Source: Aquisalimonas lutea
Lineage (GTDB): Bacteria > Pseudomonadota > Gammaproteobacteria > Nitrococcales > Aquisalimonadaceae
Length of the DNA: 64,000 bases
Direction: 5' to 3'
Assembly: GCF_030409225.1 (NCBI RefSeq)
Contig: NZ_JAUFPK010000001.1
Coordinates: forward strand, 2,223,566 to 2,287,565
Shown here piece after piece: positions 43,186 through 49,101 of this stretch. The notes below the pieces were generated by a model that was not told where the DNA came from, searched no databases, and saw nothing but the letters and a program-made list of their open reading frames with translations. A program made the position numbers and the translations under genes. Position 1 is the stretch's first letter, and every line of letters starts with the position of its first letter.

Positions 43186-43294
43186 ATGTTTTTTAACCTT
43201 GCTTTTCCGGGGGCAATTTGGTAGTGTGGTCCGGCTCTGATGCGAGCGAATAGTAACCGAAACAGGGGAATGCCTATGGAAAACAGGAGGGTTG

Positions 43295-43453
43295 ATGTAC
43301 TTATCAAACAAAGAGGTGCAAGAGCGTTATAGTATCAGCCGCACAACGATTTGGCGTGCGGTGAAAGAGGGGAGGTTGCCCGAGCCTCATATTATTTGCG
43401 GCAACCTGAAGCGATGGAAACTGCAAGAGTTGGAAGCGTGGGAAAGTAGGTAG
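43295..43453 (+). CDS. AlpA-like excisionase/regulator, 52 residues
   Basis: The frame from the ATG at 43295 encodes MYLSNKEVQERYSISRTTIW, RAVKEGRLPEPHIICGNLKR, WKLQELEAWESR. It is a winged helix-turn-helix of the AlpA/excisionase family, with the typical GRLPxP and RWxxxExxxWxxxR segments. AGGAGG lies four bases before the ATG. Such proteins control excision and often activate integrase in P4-like satellites. It is between the integrase terminator and the leftward operon. Confidence 0.85.
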   Translation: MYLSNKEVQERYSISRTTIWRAVKEGRLPEPHIICGNLKRWKLQELEAWESR

Positions 43454-43510
43454 TCGCTCCGGGGCTCTGGTATGTTGGCCAGATAACCCTTTTAGTGAGA
43501 AAAATACGTT

Positions 43511-43672
43511 ATGAAGGAACTACTTATAACCACTAGCGACGGGCGGCAGTTCCGGTTTTCTTCCCCCTATACACCAGATTCCATTTTAAGCCGAGAGTAC
43601 GTGGTAGTAGATACCATATATATTGTTAAATATCAGATAGTTACGATTGAAGTCTTATCAGAGAGTAGTTGA
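43511..43672 (+). CDS. Small unrecognised protein, 53 residues
   Basis: The frame MKELLITTSDGRQFRF, SSPYTPDSILSREYVVVDTI, YIVKYQIVTIEVLSESS is beta-rich and could be a small regulator or antitoxin-like protein, but no family is recognised. It is preceded by AT-rich DNA without an ideal ribosome site. Its 3' end overlaps the end of the leftward sigma-factor gene by 40 bases on the opposite strand. It is a plausible but uncertain gene. Confidence 0.35.
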   Translation: MKELLITTSDGRQFRFSSPYTPDSILSREYVVVDTIYIVKYQIVTIEVLSESS

Positions 43673-44136
43673 CGGGCGCGGTGCAGGCGGGAGCGTACCG
43701 TACCAATGTTCGCGTTCATGGCTTCGCTGATTTCTTCGTAGGTCAGTCCGTCGACGTGGCGGTATAGAATACTAAGCCCCAACTCTTCGGGCATGTTGTC
43801 CACGGCGTCGCTGATGGCGTCTAGTCTCTGGTCGCGTTCTAGCTCGCTGTCGGGGCTATCAAAGTCACTAATGATAATTTCCCCGTCTTCCTCGGTGTCT
43901 TGGTAGCGCGGGCGGCGACTTTGGGCCACTAGGTAGTTTTTGGCTGTGTTTACAGCGATACGGTGCAACCAGGTCCGTACTGCACTCTCTCCCCTGAAGG
44001 ATTCCCGGGCACGCCACGCCTTCAAGAAAGCCTCCTGTGTGACTTCTTCGGCCTCGGCGGGGTTGCGCACGTAGCGGGATACAACACTGTGAATATAGCT
44101 TTTGTTGTCGTTATAAATTGCTTCAAAATCAATCAT
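43633..44136 (-). CDS. ECF-like sigma-70 family factor
   Basis: A 167-residue RpoE-type factor with region 2 (YIHSVVSRYVRNPAEAEEVTQEAFLKAWRARESFRGESAVRTWLHRIAVNTA) and region 4 (MPEELGLSILYRHVDGLTYEEISEAMNANIGTVRSRLHRAR), joined by an acidic linker. It should direct host RNA polymerase to specific promoters, perhaps those of the element or of a helper phage. No anti-sigma gene is adjacent. It is the last gene of the leftward operon and overlaps the previous gene by eight bases. A sigma factor on so small an element is unusual. Confidence 0.88.
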   Translation of the reverse strand: MIDFEAIYNDNKSYIHSVVSRYVRNPAEAEEVTQEAFLKAWRARESFRGESAVRTWLHRIAVNTAKNYLVAQSRRPRYQDTEEDGEIIISDFDSPDSELERDQRLDAISDAVDNMPEELGLSILYRHVDGLTYEEISEAMNANIGTVRSRLHRARQLLSDKTSIVTI

Positions 44137-44599
44137 TTGTGTCGTCTAATGCCTCGCCTTCTATGACATCTACCCCCAGCAGGTTAGCGAGTTTCCGCTT
44201 CGCCCCGTCTTCTACGTGCACATAACTCTCTGACACCACGTGCTGACGTTCGGTGAATCTCTCCGGCATGTTGGCTTTAGCCAGAGCCATCAACAGTTTG
44301 TCGCTGTATTCCCGCTCTTCGCCTACTTTCTCGCCCTTGTAATAGACACCCTTACCAATCCCCTGGATTCCCCGACGGTGCATCTCTCGTTCTATTTCAA
44401 GACAGGCACGGTCCCGGGCTTGGTTGATACGCTCCCGGAACTCGGGTTCGCGCTCCATGGCGAAGTAAACAGTGCGACGGTTGACCCCTACCTCGGCACA
44501 ACAAGCGGACAGGTTGGCGGTCTGGGCCAGTAGCTCAACGAGCTTGTCCTTCTTGTCCTCGGTGAGTCTGGCGCGGGATTGTATTGGTTTATCCGTCAT
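44129..44599 (-). CDS. Terminase-small-subunit-like DNA-binding protein
   Basis: A 156-residue protein: KLVELLAQTANLSACCAEVG, VNRRTVYFAMEREPEFRERI (helix-turn-helix), INQARDRACLEIEREMHRRG and YSDKLLMALAKANMPERFTE. This layout matches the phage terminase small subunits of the HTH class, where YSDxLLxxLLKaxxPexy is typical. It might recognise packaging sites and redirect a helper phage's terminase, or be another DNA-binding regulator. It overlaps the sigma-region-4 miniprotein by 11 bases upstream and the sigma-factor gene by eight bases downstream. No strong ribosome site is seen at the ATG, consistent with coupling. Confidence 0.65.
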   Translation of the reverse strand: MTDKPIQSRARLTEDKKDKLVELLAQTANLSACCAEVGVNRRTVYFAMEREPEFRERINQARDRACLEIEREMHRRGIQGIGKGVYYKGEKVGEEREYSDKLLMALAKANMPERFTERQHVVSESYVHVEDGAKRKLANLLGVDVIEGEALDDTND

Positions 44600-44723
44600 G
44601 ATTTCGTGCCCGATGAAGGCGGGAACGGACTGTACCAATAGGCACCTTTAGATAATTCGCAATTTCCAAATAAGACAGCCCGGATTCCCGCAAAAGTAGT
44701 GTGACTCTCAGTTTTTGGCTCAT
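44589..44723 (-). CDS. Sigma region-4-like helix-turn-helix miniprotein, 44 residues
   Basis: The frame reads MSQKLRVTLLLRESGLSYLE, IANYLKVPIGTVRSRLHRAR, NHDG. It is essentially an isolated sigma-70 region 4, sharing IGTVRSRLHRAR with the sigma factor encoded at 43633-44136. Its ATG overlaps the stop codon of the upstream gene (ATGA), and its TAA overlaps the start of the next gene, so both boundaries support translation. It may compete with or modify sigma binding to the -35 element or to RNA polymerase. Confidence 0.7.
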   Translation of the reverse strand: MSQKLRVTLLLRESGLSYLEIANYLKVPIGTVRSRLHRARNHDG

Positions 44724-45334
44724 GACAGCGGCAGTTTCTGATACTCGTCGAACCCGTAGGAAGAGATGAACTCCCGTTTCTGGTTGTCGTTCATTTCTCC
44801 GCGCTTCATTCGGGGTACGGGTTTCTGTCCACCAGTTGCAGCACCGCGAGTGCCGCCGCCTTGCTGACCTCGGCCTCGGAAAGCACCCTGGAACCTCTCG
44901 TCCTTCTTCAACTCCGCCACATAATCAGAAACCGGCTTATCACCAACCACCACGCCGTCATCCGTCACTTCGGCTGACTTCTCCAGTACGGGCCGCAGTA
45001 GGTCCGGGATGCCCCCATGGTCGGCGATAGCGCGTTCTACAGCGGCCTGCTTCTCTGTCCCCTCAACACGGGCCTTCAGTTGCTCTAGGGTCTCTTCCGT
45101 ACCCTGGAGGCGCTGTTGGTATTCCTTAGCTGCCGCGTCTGAGTCGGCTTTTTCTTGCTCAATCTCTTTCAGTTTGAGGCGGCGGTTCTTGCCTTCGGTG
45201 TTCAACTCGTGAATGCGCTCGCGTGCGCCGGTAAGTTGTTCCTCCATCTGGGCAAGCTGTGCCTGTAGCTCTTCAATTGTTGGCTGATTGTTGTTTTCCA
45301 CATCGTCGTTAAATTCTTCGGCCATCTCGGTCAT
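44720..45334 (-). CDS. Long coiled-coil protein with C-terminal motif (scaffold-like)
   Basis: A 204-residue protein, mostly coiled coil from residues about 18-95 (IEELQAQLAQMEEQLTGARE and a further heptad run), then a globular part (IADHGGIPDLLRPVLEKSAEV), a Gly-rich linker (GRGQQGGGTRGAATGG) and a C-terminal motif PRMKRGEMNDNQKREFISSYG, FDEYQKLPLS. The general plan resembles phage capsid scaffolding proteins (helical oligomeriser plus C-terminal hook), but no specific family is recognised. The C-terminal motif recurs in the neighbouring 82-residue protein. ATGA overlaps join it to both neighbours. Confidence 0.7.
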   Translation of the reverse strand: MTEMAEEFNDDVENNNQPTIEELQAQLAQMEEQLTGARERIHELNTEGKNRRLKLKEIEQEKADSDAAAKEYQQRLQGTEETLEQLKARVEGTEKQAAVERAIADHGGIPDLLRPVLEKSAEVTDDGVVVGDKPVSDYVAELKKDERFQGAFRGRGQQGGGTRGAATGGQKPVPRMKRGEMNDNQKREFISSYGFDEYQKLPLS

Positions 45335-45579
45335 AGGGGTAGCTCCTCATAAACATCAATTCCAAATTCGGCAATAACGCGGCGCTTTGTTTGGTCGTCC
45401 ATTTTTGAGCGTTTGAGATTGGCGAGCTTGGGAACGGCGTCGCGTTTCTCTCGCATTTTCTCAATCTCGGCTTCTCGTTCCTTTTCCTTTTCGGCTTCTT
45501 CTAGCTTTGCCTCGGTTTCGGCTAAGCGTTCTTCGAGTTCGGCGCGAATCTGCTCGTCCGTCTTCTCTTCTTCAGTCAT
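45331..45579 (-). CDS. Short coiled-coil protein sharing the C-terminal motif
   Basis: An 82-residue protein with a highly charged single helix (about residues 4-48, Glu/Lys-rich) followed by PKLANLKRSKMDDQTKRRVI, AEFGIDVYEELPL. That tail aligns with the tail of the 204-residue neighbour (K-R-x-x-M-x-D, K-R, I, G-x-D-x-Y, L-P-L), so the two genes encode a long and a short helix carrying the same C-terminal module. It overlaps both neighbours by ATGA. It may be a size-altering or competing partner in an assembly. Confidence 0.7.
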   Translation of the reverse strand: MTEEEKTDEQIRAELEERLAETEAKLEEAEKEKEREAEIEKMREKRDAVPKLANLKRSKMDDQTKRRVIAEFGIDVYEELPL

Positions 45580-45911
45580 TGCGTTACCTCACGATAGAGT
45601 TTCATAATATCTTGAAAGTTTGAGCTTTCTGAATAGTTCTCCAGAATCAATGCCTCTGTTTCCGCTTTGAATTGTTCAATTTCTGGGCTGGTCATTTCAT
45701 TACGAATTAAGCCGGCGATAGTTACAAGCCTTTCCGGCACGTCAACTTGGGTTTTAAGTTCGTGTCGTAATACGTCTTTCAGATTAAAATATTCCTTGTT
45801 ACCACACTTTAGCGGTGCGGGAATAAAGCCACTGCGTACAGCGAAATCGACACCTTCCAGTGTGCATTCCCAACGTGTCGCTAATTCTTCTTTCGTGATA
45901 GACTCAGTCAT
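45576..45911 (-). CDS. Winged-helix/Nu1-like small DNA-binding protein
   Basis: A 111-residue protein. Residues 1-55 (ITKEELATRWECTLEGVDFA, GFIPAPLKCGNKEYFNLKDVL) look like a MerR/AlpA/Nu1-type winged helix, in which a short recognition helix is followed by a Pro-containing wing and a Y/F-xx-KDV strand. The rest is helical and acidic. No named family is certain. It overlaps the following coiled-coil gene by ATGA and lies 44 bases after the nuclease-like gene. Confidence 0.55.
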   Translation of the reverse strand: MTESITKEELATRWECTLEGVDFAVRSGFIPAPLKCGNKEYFNLKDVLRHELKTQVDVPERLVTIAGLIRNEMTSPEIEQFKAETEALILENYSESSNFQDIMKLYREVTQ

Positions 45912-45954
45912 GTTCCCTCCAATGTCTTATTTCGTTGCTATTATTGACCTTTAA

Positions 45955-46446
45955 TTAACCTTGGAGTTCCGTAATAATTTCGCTCACATTCGGAATTACT
46001 TGTATAATTGGCGCTTCATCAATCGGCACCAATGCGCCTACAGAATGGTATAACGTACCACTGTATCCTGTTGTTTTTGTTGGGATAGCTGGATAGTCCC
46101 GTACCTCAAGCTGTGTCTTGATATCACGGGGACGGAACACATACGTAACATCCGAATCAAGATAATAATAAAACCAGTAATCGGCGCGGCTGGTGTAGAT
46201 ACACCCCGGGGTTGCCTTTTCGTCGTTGCTGATTATCTCAATAAACAGATTGTTAGCCGGATGGGTGTCTGTCTTCACATCAATCGTGAATACGTCTTCA
46301 CGCTTTCGGGCCACAATATCAATGTCATTTTCCTGAAAGAACTCATGGTCAGACGTGTCTATGATTGTCCAGCCCCGATGTGTTAGCCACGAAATGATGA
46401 GTTGTTCACCCTGTTGCCCGGTTTCCTTCGAAGTTTGAAAATCCAT
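45955..46446 (-). CDS. PD-(D/E)XK-superfamily nuclease-like protein
   Basis: A 163-residue protein. The N-terminal KETGQQGEQLIISWLTHRG and IIDTSDHEFFQENDIDIVAR, followed by VFTIDVKTD, fit the PD-(D/E)XK active-site layout (Glu on the first helix, Asp in NDIDIV, and the D-V-K pair). It may be a resolvase, a restriction-like nuclease or a structure-specific nuclease; C-terminal strands are not assignable. It overlaps the polymerase-like gene by 41 bases, so the two are closely linked in expression and perhaps in DNA replication or recombination. Confidence 0.6.
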   Translation of the reverse strand: MDFQTSKETGQQGEQLIISWLTHRGWTIIDTSDHEFFQENDIDIVARKREDVFTIDVKTDTHPANNLFIEIISNDEKATPGCIYTSRADYWFYYYLDSDVTYVFRPRDIKTQLEVRDYPAIPTKTTGYSGTLYHSVGALVPIDEAPIIQVIPNVSEIITELQG

Positions 46447-47695
46447 GGCGAATTTTCTCCTTTGTTATTGTTATTCTGTATCCGGTCTCTTGTTCTACTA
46501 GGCGTTCCATTTCCGCAGTGTCATAGCTTTCGGTGGACATGAAGCCGTCATACATGGGTACGTCTACCCTTTTGTCCCGGGATACAACAGCGAGCAATTG
46601 ACTCTCGATGTTCTGTAATTTGTTGCTTAGTGCAACGTGGAAATTATCAACGTCACCGACCAATTTACGGCCCGCGTCAACGGTTTCGTTGTAATATTCT
46701 GACACCCATGGATGGTCCCAAAAGGCACGAACCTTATTGCGGCCTAGATTTTTGGCAACCGCGCACTTCTTCTCATACAGCCCATCATCGGCACCAAACA
46801 GCACCGCAATAATGCTCGTCTTAACCGGCTTGTATTCGCATCCAATATCAGCGGCCACCATCTCCCGCACGGCGCGTGGATTGTCTACAAGCGCCTGGGT
46901 CCGGGGGTAGTCACCAAAGTGCGCCAGTATGGCTTGGTGACAGGCGGTGAAATCATAATCCCAATACCCGTTCATCGCGGCGGTGCGTAAGTTCTCGTGC
47001 GCGTTCTGGATGGCAAACCCACCAGAGCCAACAATGCGCCCGTTGGGGATTTGATGGTACGACTGCGGGATAACACCAACAGGGAGTTGATTCTTTGCCG
47101 CCATGGCTTTGATAAGCCGAACACGAGTAATCCAACGCTCGTTATCAGCGGTGGTATGGATATAATCATCCAGAGCACTCAGGTCTACGTGAACCTGCCC
47201 GGACACCACAAGGTCACCAACGTGAACCCGCTGGGGGATGAATCGTGCCTGACGGTCGCGTAATTGCCCCCGTACCTCGGCAATCTCACGGATAAGCCCG
47301 GCGGAGGTTAGCCCGCTCAGGAGGTCAAACACGATTGGATTCGGGTAGACCCGGCGAGCGTAGCGGTCCCGTTCAAAGTGTGGGTCAACGGTGAAGAACC
47401 GGTACTTATCATTCACCCGCTTAAAGGACTTGTCACAATGCCCAATCGAATGGAGGTAGGATGTGGAAACACAACAGGCCGTTGGGTCTTGGTAATGTGT
47501 TTTAGGATGAGTCAGAAGTTTAATAATTAGCCTCTGAGTTCCCTTTGTCTCTTCACCAAATCAATCTAGATTGTTATATAAATAATCTGATATATCCGGA
47601 TAGAATGTGGTGCAGGTAGCCGGGAATCGAGGCGGGGAAGAACCGGTCTGGCCGCTAATTTCGGCGAGAGGACTTAAAGTATTGTTTTCTGGCAT
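46406..47695 (-). pseudogene. Small palm-polymerase-like protein, interrupted by an in-frame TGA at codon 45
   Basis: An ATG at 47695 with an ideal GGAGGG site opens a frame of 44 codons (MPENNTLSPLAEISG onward) that hits TGA at 47563-47561. The same frame then stays open to 46406 and contains no ATG before the GTG at 47416; the intervening codons (FGEETKGTQRLIIKLL, CVSTSYLHSIGHCDKSF) look coding. The whole would be about 429 residues. In it, IQNAHENLRTAA with YWDYDFTACHQAILAHFG resembles polymerase motif A, VKTSIIAVLFGADDG motif B, and LQNIESQLLAVV with DVPMYDGFMS motif C of family A polymerases or single-subunit RNA polymerases. Shorter translation from GTG 47416 is possible. Function is tentative. 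Confidence 0.55.
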
Positions 47696-47723
47696 TTTTT
47701 ACCCTCCAAATATCATATCGCAT
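47655..47723 (-). CDS. Possible 22-codon leader peptide
   Basis: AAGGAGGGGTC precedes an ATG at 47723 that opens MRYDIWRVKNARKQYFKSSR RN, ending in TAG at 47655. It overlaps the first codons of the polymerase-like gene in another frame and lies just downstream of the attenuator-like hairpin. Coding evidence is only the strong ribosome site and position. Confidence 0.3.
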   Translation of the reverse strand: MRYDIWRVKNARKQYFKSSRRN

Positions 47724-47740
47724 GACCCCTCCTTTTTTTG

Positions 47741-47769
47741 AAAAATATGGGGGCGCGTCACGCACCCCC
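47741..47769 (-). terminator. Attenuator-like intrinsic terminator at the head of the operon
   Basis: On the minus strand GGGGGTGCG (47769-47761), loop TGA, and CGCGCCCCC (47757-47749) form a nine-base stem with one wobble pair, followed by ATATTTTT. It stands 18 bases before a strong ribosome site and about 46 bases before the polymerase-like ATG. It may end transcription from upstream, or act as an attenuator or antitermination point for the operon. Confidence 0.7.
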
Positions 47770-47914
47770 GGATGATATTCGCAGCCCGGTGGAGGGTGTC
47801 CGAACTGCTTATAAACTTGGATAATTAGGCGCGGAAAAAGTTCCGTAATGAACCACAGACGACAACACAAGTCAAGCGTTGTCTTAGGGTGAGTGCAAAC
47901 AAAGGGGAGGTGGA

Positions 47915-48131
47915 ATGTTAGACAGGAGTATTGTGGCGGAAATCGTCAAACACTTCCGGGGAAAGATACCTGTACGTGGCTCGGAAAGCGGAAAGATTAG
48001 GAGTTCACAGGAGGAAATTCAACGAATGGCACAGAAGATGGGGTACCCTACCGGGTCGGGGTGAATCGGCCGAAATCCACCCCACAAACCCTGAAAAGTT
48101 TCTATTGGCCATTCTTTTCAAGTTGGTCTAG
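47915..48131 (+). pseudogene. Fis-like helix-turn-helix gene with a likely frameshift
   Basis: GGGGAGG lies four bases before an ATG at 47915 that reads MLDRSIVAEIVKHFRG. From about 47958 the similarity continues in the +1 frame as ERYLYVARKAERLGVHRRKF NEWHRRWG, a Fis-type recognition helix. A single-base gain in the CCGGGG run near 47955 would explain this. Uncorrected, the first frame gives a 49-residue product without HTH. The 3' end overlaps the converging membrane-protein gene. Confidence 0.4.
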
Positions 48132-48521
48132 CCTCTGGTCAAGGATTTTATTGACTTTTTGTTGCTCTTCGACGAGGTTCAGGACGTCGAAAAGTACGTT
48201 ACGAAAACGTTTGAAGAACCAAAGGAGAACAAATAGCATCAAGGCGAAGACAAGCAAGCCCGTTTGGATAGAAATAAGAAGGACGGTGCTGTGGGTTACG
48301 GTGTCGTGAGTCGCCAGGGTTCGCCATATACCTAACGTGGGCAGGACTACCGCCAGCGTGAGAAGGGTCCAGTGAATCCAGGGTTTGACGACCTTACCTA
48401 GGCGGTCAATAGCGTCCTCTGGGGACTGTGCCCCTGCTGTCACAATAGGCGTTGCAACGCTGATGATGATAGCGGGAAGGCTAGTAAGTATTGTAATTAG
48501 AATATTGGTAGTGAGACCCAT
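48102..48521 (-). CDS. Three-helix membrane protein with coiled-coil tail
   Basis: A 139-residue protein with membrane segments ILITILTSLPAIIISVATPI, WTLLTLAVVLPTLGIW and LLISIQTGLLVFALMLFVLLW, and a C-terminal coiled coil (LNLVEEQQKVNKILDQRLDQLE). It could be a holin-like or superinfection-exclusion-type protein, but no family is recognised. It lies at the right part of the element, read leftward, with the palindromic promoter region at 48672 upstream as its likely control site. Confidence 0.6.
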   Translation of the reverse strand: MGLTTNILITILTSLPAIIISVATPIVTAGAQSPEDAIDRLGKVVKPWIHWTLLTLAVVLPTLGIWRTLATHDTVTHSTVLLISIQTGLLVFALMLFVLLWFFKRFRNVLFDVLNLVEEQQKVNKILDQRLDQLEKNGQ

Positions 48522-48671
48522 CAGCGACTCCTCGGTTTAGGTCAATATATTACCGCCCAGCATATCCCGAGAAGGTAACGCAGCCGGATTTTCTTCGCTA
48601 TATATTCGAGATGGGTAAGAGCGTCTAGACCGGTCTGTCTGGGGGTTCCCGGGGTCAATAGCATAGTCGGA

Positions 48672-48688
48672 TTGTATTGTCAATACAA
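48672..48688 (-). promoter_or_regulatory. Palindrome enclosing a -35 element
   Basis: TTGTATTG (48672-48679), T, and CAATACAA (48681-48688) form a perfect 8-1-8 palindrome. Read leftward its centre contains TTGACA, an exact -35 hexamer, with a weak -10 about 17 bases later. A repressor bound here would block a promoter for the membrane-protein gene at 48521 and perhaps the rest of the element. Confidence 0.6.
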
Positions 48689-48824
48689 GTAATGGGGCCT
48701 GTGAGTCATCAAAAGACGGAGGCTAGGTATTGGCCCTGCTTGGGGTTCGTTCGTCGGCTGTGCGGCTTCTCTGTGCGTCGGTAGTGCGGTATCACGTTGC
48801 GGTAGCTCAGGTGGGAGTGCAGGA

Positions 48825-48862
48825 GAGACACGCTGTAGTGCGTTAGCACGCTACTGTGTCTC
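48825..48862. repeat. Long bulged hairpin near the right end of the element
   Basis: GAGACAC (48825-48831) pairs with GTGTCTC (48856-48862); inside, GTAG and GCG pair with CGC and TAC around a TTAG loop. It sits in a stretch (48690-48900) with no gene but several GTAGTGC copies, and could be part of an origin of replication or a recombination structure. Confidence 0.5.
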
Positions 48863-48889
48863 GACGGGGAGGCGGTAGCAAGGTCCAAC

Positions 48890-48911
48890 GTGCACTACAA
48901 TGTGCACTACA
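48890..48911 (+). repeat. Integrase arm-type sites, right end
   Basis: GTGCACTACA at 48890-48899 and TGTGCACTACA at 48901-48911 repeat with a 12-base period, matching the pair at 41813-41835. Inverted GTAGTGC copies lie at 48781 and 48835. They sit about 55 bases from the right attachment repeat. Confidence 0.75.
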
Positions 48912-48925
48912 GCCCGGATAGGCAT

Positions 48926-48957
48926 AAAAAAAGGGCTAGGCCGATTGACCTAACCCC
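48926..48957 (-). terminator. Element-supplied terminator for tRNA-Asn
   Basis: On the minus strand GGGGTTAGG (48957-48949) and CCTAGCCC (48940-48933) form a stem with one mismatch, followed by seven T. It lies about ten bases past the tRNA 3' end inside the element, and replaces the original terminator that is now at 41596-41626. Confidence 0.85.
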
Positions 48958-48963
48958 TTGATT

Positions 48964-49043
<80 letters not shown>

Positions 49044-49101
49044 TCCGTTCAGCCCGGTATTCTACAGAACGCCGAAACGGCGTCAACCGGGGCTTGCGCC
49101 C

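Noticed and set aside
47561-47563. Selenocysteine reading of the in-frame TGA
   Set aside because: I saw no suitable stem-loop just after the codon, the neighbouring residues do not suggest a redox site, and a Trp-to-stop change is simpler.
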